DNA of 8,065 nt from Candidatus Omnitrophota bacterium (GCA_026387515.1 JAPLLP010000078.1:1-8065), one strand, 5' to 3'. Shown: positions 1 through 6,307, numbered from the stretch's first letter. Translations and numbers: made by a program. Notes: generated from the sequence alone by a model not told the origin.

Positions 1-792
1 GAGGGAGTCTTGGTTGTGCCTTATAAGTTCAAAGAGAAGATACTCGATGATTTGTTCAAGACACCTTCCGCTGCTAGATCGCCGCAGTTTTTTCTATCAA
101 GGTTAAAGACTATAGTTATAGATGCCGGACACGGAGGCAAAGACCCCGGGACAACCGGCAGGACCGGCCTAAAAGAGAAAGATATCAATCTGGATATTGC
201 CCGCAGATTGGCTAAGATCCTTAAAGATAGCGGGGTCAAGGTGGTGTTGACGCGCAATAACGATAGTTATCCATCGCTTACGCGTAGAGTGAATATTGCT
301 AACAGCGCGAAAGCGGATTTATTTGTCAGTATCCATACCAACGCTAACCGGGTAAGAAGCCTTAAAGGATTTGAGGTATATTATGTTTCTCCCCGGGCGG
401 ATGATTCCAAGCGTTCGCTTGCCAGCGCCAGGGAGGCGGCTTTAAATTTAGACCGGAGTTGTTTTGCCGGTAATTCCCTGTATCTAAAGGCAACGATCTG
501 GGATCTGTTTTATACCTATAACCGCGGCGAATCCATTGAACTGGCCAGTTCCATATGCCACACCATAAATAAGGATATTGACGTTTGTGTGCTCGGCGTT
601 AAGAATGCCAATTTTTTTGTCTTGCGCGGGGCGCGCATGCCCGCGGTTTTAGTCGAGATAGGTTTTCTTTCTAACTCGCGCGAAGAGAAATTGCTCAAGA
701 ATAATTTCTACCGTCAGCAGATTGCCGAATCTTTGGTCCGCGGAATAGAGGATTACGAGCAGGGTTTACCGATAATGGAGGCCTCTAAATGA
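1..792 (+). CDS. N-acetylmuramoyl-L-alanine amidase (Amidase_3 family), 5' truncated by window edge
   Basis: This is a zinc-dependent amidase that cleaves the bond between N-acetylmuramic acid and L-alanine in peptidoglycan, so it should act in the periplasm. The Amidase_3 signature is complete. Counting from the TTG at 10, the zinc ligands are H41 (in DAGHGG), E56 (in LKEKDIN) and H109 (in SIHTNAN), and the catalytic Glu is E216 (in LVEIGFLSN). The frame stays open to base 1 (codons for EGV precede the TTG). The first ~30 residues, with VLVVPYKFKEKI, resemble the end of a copper-amine-oxidase-like N-terminal domain often found before such amidases. I therefore read this as the 3' part of a longer gene whose signal peptide lies upstream. 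GAGGG at 1-5 before the TTG could imitate a start site, so a true start at 10 is not excluded. The gene overlaps murI by 4 nt (ATGA), which fits shared cell-wall function. Confidence 0.93.
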   Translation, partial: EGVLVVPYKFKEKILDDLFKTPSAARSPQFFLSRLKTIVIDAGHGGKDPGTTGRTGLKEKDINLDIARRLAKILKDSGVKVVLTRNNDSYPSLTRRVNIANSAKADLFVSIHTNANRVRSLKGFEVYYVSPRADDSKRSLASAREAALNLDRSCFAGNSLYLKATIWDLFYTYNRGESIELASSICHTINKDIDVCVLGVKNANFFVLRGARMPAVLVEIGFLSNSREEKLLKNNFYRQQIAESLVRGIEDYEQGLPIMEASK

Positions 793-1586
793 GAAAGCCC
801 ATAGGGGTATTTGATTCGGGGGTGGGCGGCCTGACCGTAGTGAAAGAATTAATTCGTCAGCTCCCCGGAGAGGATATTGTTTATTTCGGGGATACCGCGC
901 GCGTGCCTTATGGAATACGTTCCCGGGAAACCATAATACGTTATTCTATCGAAGACACGTTATTTTTATTAAAACAGGACGTAAAATTGATCTGCGTTGC
1001 CTGTAATACCGTTTCAAGCGTTGCCCTGCCGGTGATCAAAAATCATTTTAAGGTCCCGATTATCGGAGTGCTCATACCCGGAGTGCGGGAGGCGGTATAC
1101 GCCACGCGCAATAAACGTATTGGAGTTATCGGCACCCGCGGCACCATAAAGAGCCGTAGTTATGAGCTGGAGATAAAACAGCTTGATCCCCGGGTTTCGG
1201 TTTTTTCCGCCAGCTGTCCTTTATTCGTCCCTTTTGTGGAGGAGGGTTGGCATAAAGGAAATGAGATTTTAAGCGTGGCCAGAAAGTATCTTGCCCCGTT
1301 AAGAGAAGCGCGAGTGGATACGCTTATTCTTGGCTGTACGCATTATCCTCTGATCAGGAAAGTCATAGCCGAGGCTATGGGGGACGGCGTTACTTTGATA
1401 GATTCTGCCAAACAGGTGGCCATCGAGGTAAAAAAGATTTTAGTCAGCGAAGGGCTCTTAAATACCAAGGTAAAGGCGGGAAATCATAAGTTCTATGTAA
1501 GCGATAATCCGGAATGGTTTAGCGATCTGGCCAAGAGTTTTTTAGGCGAACCGATAAATGACGTGAGGAAGGTCAGTAATGTATAG
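789..1586 (+). CDS. murI: Glutamate racemase
   Basis: This cytoplasmic cofactor-independent racemase converts L-glutamate to D-glutamate for peptidoglycan precursors. The 265-residue length is normal for the family. Hallmarks are FDSGVGGLTV at residues 8-17 (D9, S10), the first catalytic cysteine C72 in ACNTVSS, and the second catalytic cysteine C183 in LGCTHYPL. YFGDTARVPYG at 32-42 is the conserved substrate-pocket strand. The start is clear: GGAGG at 777-781 sits 7 nt before the ATG, and the ATG overlaps the amidase stop as ATGA. The position directly after an amidase gene supports a cell-wall role. The 3' end overlaps queD by 8 nt, so this gene also links the cell-wall pair to the queuosine block. 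Confidence 0.97.
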   Translation: MRKPIGVFDSGVGGLTVVKELIRQLPGEDIVYFGDTARVPYGIRSRETIIRYSIEDTLFLLKQDVKLICVACNTVSSVALPVIKNHFKVPIIGVLIPGVREAVYATRNKRIGVIGTRGTIKSRSYELEIKQLDPRVSVFSASCPLFVPFVEEGWHKGNEILSVARKYLAPLREARVDTLILGCTHYPLIRKVIAEAMGDGVTLIDSAKQVAIEVKKILVSEGLLNTKVKAGNHKFYVSDNPEWFSDLAKSFLGEPINDVRKVSNV

Positions 1587-1935
1587 CGTAAGAATAAAAG
1601 CTTTTTTTAGCGCCGCTCATAAATTACGGGGCTACAAAGGAAAATGTGAAGAGCTGCATGGCCACAACTGGAAAGTGGAAGTCTCGGTTGCCCGTCAGAT
1701 CCCGGATAAGGCCGGCATGGTCATGGATTTCACGGACCTTAAAAAAGAACTGAACATTATTCTGGAAAAATTGGACCATAAATATTTAAATAATATTTCA
1801 TATTTCAAGAAAGTAAACCCTACCTCTGAAAATATCGCCAGGTACATATATGATTTAGCCAAACTTCATGTGCCGGGTATTGATTGGGTGACAGTCTGGG
1901 AGTCGCAGAATTGTGCGGCAACGTATCATGAATAG
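1579..1935 (+). CDS. queD: 6-carboxy-5,6,7,8-tetrahydropterin synthase
   Basis: QueD converts 7,8-dihydroneopterin triphosphate to 6-carboxytetrahydropterin, the first dedicated step of 7-deazaguanine (preQ0/queuosine) synthesis. The protein is 118 residues, normal for this 6-pyruvoyl-tetrahydropterin synthase-like family. Zinc ligands are H14 (FSAAHKL), H27 and H29 (LHGHNW). The catalytic Cys is C23 in the GKCEELHGH context typical of QueD, and the proton-relay residues are in LDHKYLN (D66, H67) and WESQNC (E108). GAGGA at 1565-1569 lies 9 nt before the ATG. The gene overlaps murI by 8 nt upstream and queC by 8 nt downstream, assuming queC starts at 1928. A 6-pyruvoyl-tetrahydropterin synthase is the alternative, but the Cys context and the queC/queE/queF neighbours favour QueD. 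Confidence 0.95.
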   Translation: MYSVRIKAFFSAAHKLRGYKGKCEELHGHNWKVEVSVARQIPDKAGMVMDFTDLKKELNIILEKLDHKYLNNISYFKKVNPTSENIARYIYDLAKLHVPGIDWVTVWESQNCAATYHE

Positions 1936-2505
1936 CAGACAGGCAGTTGTCCTTTTATCGGGCGGGTTGGATTCCGCCACTACGCTGTATATCGCAAAAA
2001 AACAGAAGTTTAAAGTCTTTTGCCTTATTTTTGATTACGGACAGCGCCACGGCAAGGAAATAACGTCAGCAAAAAAAATCGCGCAAGGCGCAGATTGTAA
2101 ATGGCAGATTTTAAAAATTTCTTTACCGTGGAAAGGGTCCAGCCTTTTAGATCGCAATTTAATCATCCCAAAAATTTCGCATAAGATACCTTCTACCTAT
2201 GTGCCGGGGCGTAATATCATATTTTTAAGCTTTGCCTTATCTTGCGCCGAGGCTATCGGCGCCCAGGCGATTTTTATCGGCGCCCACGCCCAGGATTATA
2301 GCGGTTATCCGGATTGCCGTCCGGAATTTTACCGGGCGTTCAGCAAGGTAGTGTAAAACTAGGGTTTAGTCTGGGGGTACCTTTTGGAAAGACCTGGTCG
2401 TGCTACAGGGGCGCTGGCGTTCCTTGCGGTAAGTGCGACAGCTGTTTTTATCGCGCCAAAGGTTTTAAGGAAGCCGGAATCAGGGATCCGGCAGAGAGGC
2501 TCTAA
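1928..2505 (+). pseudogene. queC: 7-cyano-7-deazaguanine synthase, disrupted by an internal deletion and frameshift
   Basis: QueC uses ATP and ammonia to turn 7-carboxy-7-deazaguanine into preQ0. The N-terminal part (1928-2356, 142 residues) has the PP-loop SGGLDS at residues 11-16, FDYGQRH, VPGRNI and DYSGYPDCRPEF, then stops with TAA at 2354-2356 right after RAFSKVV. In another frame, from about 2353 to 2505, the C-terminal part continues: VKLGFSLGVPF, then the zinc site with Cys codons at 2401, 2425, 2434 and 2443 (WSCY, PCGKCDSC), ending AGIRDPAERL. From family knowledge about 28 residues (the TPL...KAE segment) are missing between the halves. The frame relation implies loss of N nt with N = 1 mod 3, roughly 82-88 nt. 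This is either a true deletion or an assembly error. The ATG at 1928 is preferred over the GTG at 1913. It has no strong Shine-Dalgarno and overlaps queD, suggesting coupling. Confidence 0.88.
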
Positions 2506-2506
2506 A

Positions 2507-3178
2507 ATGAAAGGTCGAATTAACGAAGTATTTAAGAGCGTGCAAGGCGAAGGCCCGTTTGCGGGCGAGAAACAGGTATTCGTGCGTTTATTCGGCTGTA
2601 ATTTGAGCTGCAGGTTTTGCGATACGCCCTTAAAAGGTTTTAGCGAATACGACCCTCAACAGCTTTTTGATACGATAAAGGCGCATAACCAGGAATCACA
2701 TTCCGTATCTTTTACCGGGGGAGAGCCGCTTTTACAAAAAGATTTCTTAAGGGAGGTATTAAAGCTTACTGCCCAGGCAGGGTTTAAGAACTACCTTGAG
2801 ACAAACGGCACGCTATTTTATGAATTAAGGGATGTGATAGACCTGGTGGATGTAGTGGCCATGGATTTTAAATTATCAAGTTCGGCGGGCATGGGGGATC
2901 TCTGGTGGATGCATCGTAGGTTCCTTGAGGTCGCCGCAAAAAAGGAGGTTTTTGTAAAAGCGGTCATATGTGAATCTACCAGTGACGATGATTTAGCTAG
3001 AGCATTACAGACAATAAAGGAAGTTAAGCGTGACGCGATTTTGGTGTTGCAACCTAATTGTCGCGAAGCCGGACCGCAGCTTCAGGATAAATTAGAGCGT
3101 TTTAAAAAGCGAAGCGAAGAAGAAGGGGTGAACGCGCACATCATCCTTCAGATGCATAAGGTTTGGGGAGTAAAATGA
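2507..3178 (+). CDS. queE: 7-carboxy-7-deazaguanine synthase (radical SAM)
   Basis: QueE is a radical SAM enzyme that contracts 6-carboxytetrahydropterin to 7-carboxy-7-deazaguanine, between QueD and QueC. The protein is 223 residues. FKSVQGEGPFAG at residues 9-20 is the family N-terminal signature. The [4Fe-4S] cysteines are C31, C35 and C38 in CNLSCRFCDT (CX3CX2C), followed by GGEPLLQ at 71-77 and ETNG for SAM binding. The ATG at 2507 lies 1 nt after the queC stop, with AGAGAGG at 2493-2499 as the Shine-Dalgarno. A longer frame is open back to 2384, but those 41 residues come from the queC zinc-site region read in the wrong frame. The gene overlaps queF by 4 nt (ATGA). The gene itself looks intact despite the damage to queC just upstream. 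Confidence 0.94.
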   Translation: MKGRINEVFKSVQGEGPFAGEKQVFVRLFGCNLSCRFCDTPLKGFSEYDPQQLFDTIKAHNQESHSVSFTGGEPLLQKDFLREVLKLTAQAGFKNYLETNGTLFYELRDVIDLVDVVAMDFKLSSSAGMGDLWWMHRRFLEVAAKKEVFVKAVICESTSDDDLARALQTIKEVKRDAILVLQPNCREAGPQLQDKLERFKKRSEEEGVNAHIILQMHKVWGVK

Positions 3179-3564
3179 AAAGATCTGCTTATGAAGGGCT
3201 GCAAGAGAATGTCCGGAAATTGCGAACTCCTGAGATTGATGTTTGGAAGAATCAGTATCCGGACAAGCCTTATGTTATACAGTTGGATGTGCCGGAATTT
3301 ACCTGTATCTGTCCTAAGACCGGATTGCCGGATTTTGCCACTATCACATTAGAGTATTCTCCACGCAAATACTGCATAGAACTCAAATCTTTTAAGATGT
3401 ACACCATATTTTTTCGCAATGTTGGGATTTTTCACGAGCACCTGATTAATAAGATGCTCGAGGATTTCGTAAGGGCTTCTAAGCCGCGTTGGGTCAAGAT
3501 CAGGGGCGTGTTTAATCCCCGCGGCGGAATAACTACTACTGTCAGCCGGGAGTACAGGGGATGA
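3175..3564 (+). CDS. queF: NADPH-dependent 7-cyano-7-deazaguanine reductase (type I QueF)
   Basis: QueF reduces the nitrile preQ0 to the amine preQ1, which Tgt inserts into tRNA. The 129-residue single-domain form is the YkvM-like type I enzyme, related to GTP cyclohydrolase I (T-fold). The catalytic Cys is C46 and the catalytic Asp D53 in FTCICPKTGLPDFA, with the 7-residue spacing of the Bacillus enzyme. The QueF motif follows as ELKSFKMYTIFFRN (69-82), with H87-E88 for preQ0 binding. GGGGAG at 3165-3170 precedes the ATG at 3175, which overlaps the queE stop as ATGA. The TTG at 3163 is less likely. The presence of QueF means the pathway is aimed at queuosine rather than stopping at preQ0. 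The catalytic core looks intact. Confidence 0.95.
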   Translation: MKRSAYEGLQENVRKLRTPEIDVWKNQYPDKPYVIQLDVPEFTCICPKTGLPDFATITLEYSPRKYCIELKSFKMYTIFFRNVGIFHEHLINKMLEDFVRASKPRWVKIRGVFNPRGGITTTVSREYRG

Positions 3565-4391
3565 GAAGAATAACTGGGCTCAAGATAACGGATGCAGTCC
3601 GGGATTTATCTATCAAGGCAAATCTATCCTTAAGAAACGACGTATTAACGGCATTAAAGTCCGCCTTTGCCAGGGAGACTGATAGGCGAGCCAAAGGTAT
3701 AATCGGCGCGATCATTGAAAATGCCTCTGTTGCCGCAAAAGAGAAACTGGCTATCTGCCAGGATACGGGCATGCCGATAGTATTTGCCGATATCGGGCAG
3801 GAAGTTATTATTGACGGAGATTTTAATAAAGCGGTCAATAAAGGGATAGAGTCAGGGTATAAAAATGCCTGTTTAAGGAATTCAGTAGTATCTAATCCTC
3901 TGTTACGGGGTGCCTCAGGTTATACGCCTGCGGTAATACATCTAGGGATGGTAAGGGGGAATAAGTTGAAATTAACCGTTTTACCCAAAGGTTTTGGCTG
4001 CGAAAATAAATCCCAAATTAGGATGTTTAAGCCTACCGCAGAAATTCCCGAGATAAAAAAATTTATAATTGAAACGGTGAAAGTCGCGGGTCCGGATGCC
4101 TGCCCGCCATATGTGATCGGCGTCGGTATAGGCGGGACTGCCGATTACGCAGGATATCTGGCAAAAAAAGCCTTGCTTCGTAAGCTTGGGTCTGGAAATT
4201 CCAAGCTGCGGGTTATGGAGCGCGATATCCTTAAAGAAATAAATAAGCTTAACATCGGGCCGATGGGCCTGGGCGGGAAAACCACTGCCCTAGCGGTGAA
4301 CATTGAAACATTTCCTACACATATTGCGGGGCTTCCGGTTGCAGTGAATGTTAGTTGCCACGCCCTGAGAAGCGCAAGCGCTATACTATGA
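3561..4391 (+). CDS. Class I fumarate hydratase (fumarase), alpha subunit / N-terminal domain
   Basis: This is the iron-sulfur subunit of the two-subunit, oxygen-sensitive class I fumarase, which interconverts fumarate and malate in the cytoplasm. The 276-residue length fits the alpha chain (Fumerase/TtdA type). The three expected [4Fe-4S] ligands are C66 in AICQDTGMP, C181 in DACPPYVIGVGIGG, and C266 in NVSCHALR near the C terminus. GPMGLGGKTTALAV (233-246) and PKGFGCENKS (142-151) are further family blocks. The start is supported by GGGAG at 3548-3552, 8 nt upstream, and a 4-nt ATGA overlap with queF. The beta subunit follows. L-tartrate dehydratase is a relative with the same architecture, but the CQDTG and CHALR blocks together with housekeeping neighbours make fumarase more likely. 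A two-subunit class I enzyme suggests an anaerobic or microaerophilic lifestyle. Confidence 0.92.
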   Translation: MRRITGLKITDAVRDLSIKANLSLRNDVLTALKSAFARETDRRAKGIIGAIIENASVAAKEKLAICQDTGMPIVFADIGQEVIIDGDFNKAVNKGIESGYKNACLRNSVVSNPLLRGASGYTPAVIHLGMVRGNKLKLTVLPKGFGCENKSQIRMFKPTAEIPEIKKFIIETVKVAGPDACPPYVIGVGIGGTADYAGYLAKKALLRKLGSGNSKLRVMERDILKEINKLNIGPMGLGGKTTALAVNIETFPTHIAGLPVAVNVSCHALRSASAIL

Positions 4392-4435
4392 CACCCCGCG
4401 CTAATCGGAATTGCGCGGGTGTTCATCTACTATGA
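4388..4435 (+). CDS. Possible 15-codon bridging ORF between fumarase alpha and beta
   Basis: A tiny reading frame starts with an ATG overlapping the alpha-subunit stop (ATGA, 4388-4391). It ends with a TGA overlapping the beta-subunit ATG (ATGA, 4432-4435). It would encode [15 protein letters not shown]. It exactly spans the only non-overlapping gap in this operon, and the beta gene has no purine-rich Shine-Dalgarno near its ATG. The frame could carry ribosomes from alpha to beta by two successive stop-start events. No family similarity is seen, and a 15-codon frame can arise by chance, so a product is unproven. Confidence 0.3.
   Translation: MTPRANRNCAGVHLL
4391..4422 (+). promoter_or_regulatory. 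Intercistronic GC-rich stem-loop between fumarase subunit genes
   Basis: Bases 4391-4401 (ACACCCCGCGC) pair with 4413-4422 (GCGCGGGTGT): 10 base pairs with C4394 bulged and an 11-nt loop. The structure starts in the alpha stop codon and ends 9 nt before the beta ATG. No T-tract follows (TTCATCTAC), so it is not a classical intrinsic terminator. It may set subunit stoichiometry or protect the upstream mRNA segment, which is inference. Confidence 0.55.
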
Positions 4436-4965
4436 AAAGAATAAAAGCGAGCCAGTTAGCCCAAGAAATCCCCGGTTTAATGTCTGGAGATGAGGTTTTG
4501 TTAAGCGGTATAATTTATACTGCTCGTGACCAGGCGCATAAGAGGCTGGTTGATTCAATGAAAAAAAGCGCCAAGTCCCCCATTGATTTAAAAGGGGCAG
4601 TTATCTATTATTGCGGGCCCACCAAAACTCCTAAAGGAAAAATTATCGGCTCTTGCGGGCCAACCACCAGTTCCCGTATGGATAGCTTTGCTTCTAAATT
4701 GCTGAAAGCAGGGGTTCTGGCCATGATCGGTAAAGGTAACAGGTCTAAAGAGGTGCAGGAATCGATAAAAGAACAAAGGGGAGTCTATTTTTTAGCTTAT
4801 GCCGGTTGCGGGGCGCTATTATCAAAATATGTAATGAGTGCGAAAGTAGTTGCTTATAAAGAGCTGGGGCCGGAGGCGATCCATAGATTAGAGGTAAAAG
4901 ATTTACCTCTAATAGTTGCCATTGATTCGCGAGGAAAGAATATATACCAGGAGATAAAACTATGA
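4432..4965 (+). CDS. Class I fumarate hydratase (fumarase), beta subunit / C-terminal domain
   Basis: This is the second subunit of the class I fumarase, completing the active site with the alpha chain. From the ATG at 4432 it is 177 residues, normal for a stand-alone beta chain. Family blocks are [20 protein letters not shown] (19-38), the loop [11 protein letters not shown] (74-84), MIGKGN (98-103), and [21 protein letters not shown] near the C terminus. YAGCGALL (123-130) stands where many relatives have T-G-G-A-like residues. A TTG at 4411 could extend the protein by 7 residues, but it would begin inside the stem-loop and lacks conservation, so 4432 is preferred. There is no good Shine-Dalgarno close upstream, so translation probably depends on coupling to the alpha gene. 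The 3' end overlaps rph by 4 nt and contains a perfect 12-bp hairpin (listed separately). Confidence 0.92.
   Translation: MKRIKASQLAQEIPGLMSGDEVLLSGIIYTARDQAHKRLVDSMKKSAKSPIDLKGAVIYYCGPTKTPKGKIIGSCGPTTSSRMDSFASKLLKAGVLAMIGKGNRSKEVQESIKEQRGVYFLAYAGCGALLSKYVMSAKVVAYKELGPEAIHRLEVKDLPLIVAIDSRGKNIYQEIKL
4887..4913 (+). repeat. Perfect 12-bp inverted repeat inside the fumarase beta coding sequence
   Basis: ATTAGAGGTAAA at 4887-4898 is exactly complementary to TTTACCTCTAAT at 4902-4913, separated by only AGA. The mRNA could form an uninterrupted 12-bp stem with a 3-nt loop. It covers codons 152-161 of the beta subunit ([10 protein letters not shown]) and ends 52 nt before that gene's stop, a short way ahead of the rph start. 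No U-tract follows. A function is not shown. Confidence 0.7.
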
Positions 4966-5675
4966 AACGTATTGACGGACGAGCAGCTGATGAATTAAGA
5001 AAGATCAGGATCACGCGCCATTATCTGAAATTCCCCGAGGGTTCATGTCTTATAGAATTGGGTAATACTAAAGTTATCTGTACTGCATCGGTGGAAGAGA
5101 GTGTTCCGCCTTTTTTGAAAAATTCAGGCACAGGCTGGGTAACCGCGGAATATGGTATGTTGCCGCGTTCCTGCGACAAGCGTATTCCTCGGGGTAAGGA
5201 TTCCGGTAGGACGTATGAGATACAGCGTCTTGTAGGCAGGTCTTTACGCACAGTCGTAGAATTAAATAAACTTGGTGAGCGCACTATCTGGATAGACTGT
5301 GACGTGATCCAGGGTGACGGAGGAACGCGCACCGCTTCAATTACCGGAAGCTTTGTGGCACTGGCAGATGCTCTGCACAAGCTCAAGAAGGACGGTTTGA
5401 TCGATAGTTTACCTATCAAAGACTTTGTTGCCGCTACCAGCGTAGGGATATTTAATGGGGAACATATACTTGATCTGTGTTATCAGGAAGATTCCAAGGC
5501 CGAAGTGGATATGAATATCGTGATGACCGGAAGCGGAGAATTTATTGAAATCCAGGGGACTGCCGAACGTAAACCGTTCAGCAAGGTCCATATGGATAAG
5601 CTCCTGGCGCTGGGGAAAAAGGGCATTGAGGATCTTATCGGCTTACAAAAGGATTTATTAAAGAGCGTATTTTGA
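4962..5675 (+). CDS. rph: Ribonuclease PH
   Basis: RNase PH is a phosphate-dependent 3'-5' exoribonuclease that trims extra 3' nucleotides from tRNA precursors and forms a hexameric ring. The 237-residue length is typical. The N-terminal R-x-D-G-R-like start ([12 protein letters not shown]), [16 protein letters not shown] (81-96), the phosphate-binding [11 protein letters not shown] (120-130) and the acidic residues D177 and D183 in [10 protein letters not shown] are all present. AGGAG at 4949-4953 lies 8 nt before the ATG, which overlaps the fumarase beta stop as ATGA. It is followed at once by rdgB, a common pairing for these two genes in bacteria. The location just upstream of two tRNA genes fits its substrate, though this may be coincidental. 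Confidence 0.97.
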   Translation: MKRIDGRAADELRKIRITRHYLKFPEGSCLIELGNTKVICTASVEESVPPFLKNSGTGWVTAEYGMLPRSCDKRIPRGKDSGRTYEIQRLVGRSLRTVVELNKLGERTIWIDCDVIQGDGGTRTASITGSFVALADALHKLKKDGLIDSLPIKDFVAATSVGIFNGEHILDLCYQEDSKAEVDMNIVMTGSGEFIEIQGTAERKPFSKVHMDKLLALGKKGIEDLIGLQKDLLKSVF

Positions 5676-6307
5676 TGGAACTGGTTGTTGCGACTAAGAA
5701 TAAGAAGAAGCTTAAAGAGATAAAGCAGATTTGGAGAAAGCTGCGTCTTAGGGTTAGTTCTCTGGAGGATTATCCGCGAGCCCCGCGCATTATAGAAAAT
5801 GGCAGGACTTTCCAAGAAAACGCGGTTAAAAAAGCCGTAAAGATAGCCAGGTTTACGGGAAAACTTACGCTAGGCGAAGACTCCGGGCTTTGCGTGGATG
5901 CTTTGGGAGGAAAGCCGGGTGTTTATTCTTCCAGGTTTTCCGGCAAGAATAAAAGTGACGCCCAGAATAACCTCAAGGTGCTGCGACTATTGGGAGACCA
6001 GAAGCTGGCAAAAAGAAAGGCGTATTATATCTGCGCAGCGGCTTTAGCAGATAAAGACGGCGTGGTTGGCGTAGTTGAGGGAAGATGCGATGGGTTGATC
6101 GGTTTTCAATCTCAAGGTTCCGGCGGTTTTGGATATGACCCGTTATTCATAATTAAAAAATATAATAAGACCTTCGGGCAATTAGGCGAGGGGATAAAAC
6201 ACAAAATGAGCCATCGTTACCACGCCCTTAAGAAGGCTAAAAAGATAATCGAGAAATATATTGAGCAGCACGCAACTGATGATATAATCAAGGCTTACGG
6301 GGCGTAG
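5675..6307 (+). CDS. rdgB: XTP/dITP diphosphatase (RdgB/HAM1 family)
   Basis: This enzyme hydrolyses non-canonical purine nucleoside triphosphates (XTP, dITP, ITP) to monophosphates, keeping them out of DNA and RNA. From the ATG at 5675 it is 210 residues. Motifs are ATKNKKKLKEI at 6-16 (triphosphate grip), FQENAVKKA (46-54), the catalytic D69 in GEDSGLCVDALGG (67-79), GGFGYDPLF (150-158) and MSHRYHAL (178-185). The start codon overlaps the rph stop by one base (TGATG), implying coupling. The TTG at 5672 is not preferred. The last ~16 residues (about 195-210) extend past the usual family end. They coincide with a tRNA promoter and the 5' acceptor strand of tRNA-Pro, and the TAG stop at 6305-6307 is tRNA sequence. 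The tail is therefore probably dictated by overlapping elements rather than by enzyme function. Confidence 0.96.
   Translation: MELVVATKNKKKLKEIKQIWRKLRLRVSSLEDYPRAPRIIENGRTFQENAVKKAVKIARFTGKLTLGEDSGLCVDALGGKPGVYSSRFSGKNKSDAQNNLKVLRLLGDQKLAKRKAYYICAAALADKDGVVGVVEGRCDGLIGFQSQGSGGFGYDPLFIIKKYNKTFGQLGEGIKHKMSHRYHALKKAKKIIEKYIEQHATDDIIKAYGA
6261..6288 (+). promoter_or_regulatory. Sigma-70-type promoter for tRNA-Pro, inside the rdgB 3' end
   Basis: TTGAGC at 6261-6266 matches four of six bases of the -35 consensus. TATAAT at 6283-6288 is a perfect -10, with a 16-nt spacer. Transcription would start near 6295-6296, only about 2-3 nt before the tRNA-Pro 5' end at 6298. The promoter lies inside the codons for the unusual C-terminal tail of RdgB, and is inferred from consensus match and position only. 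Confidence 0.6.

Noticed and set aside
10..12. TTG at 10 as the true start of the amidase
   Set aside because: The frame is open to base 1, and the preceding residues fit the end of an upstream domain; a start here would leave no export signal. The nearby GAGGG keeps a small doubt.
2337..2349. 13-bp match CGTTCAGCAAGGT between queC (at the deletion point) and rph (5575-5587), as a recombination scar
   Set aside because: Both encode FSKV in the same frame with the same codons, in well-conserved local contexts. No other sequence from rph appears in queC, so chance is the simpler explanation.
2384..2506. 41-residue N-terminal extension of QueE with a hydrophobic stretch
   Set aside because: These bases encode the conserved QueC zinc-binding region in another frame. 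The QueE signature begins at the ATG at 2507 with a Shine-Dalgarno before it.
1500..3180. preQ1 riboswitch controlling the que genes
   Set aside because: The que genes overlap or nearly touch their neighbours, leaving no leader in which an aptamer could sit. Any such element would have to be upstream of the whole operon, outside the window.
3542..3838. Minus-strand open frames opposite fumarase, rph and other genes
   Set aside because: They lie antisense to clearly conserved genes and show no recognisable motifs or start signals, so they are frame shadows.
4391..4422. Rho-independent terminator between fumarase genes
   Set aside because: The stem is good but no U-tract follows, and the downstream gene is the obligate second subunit of the same enzyme.
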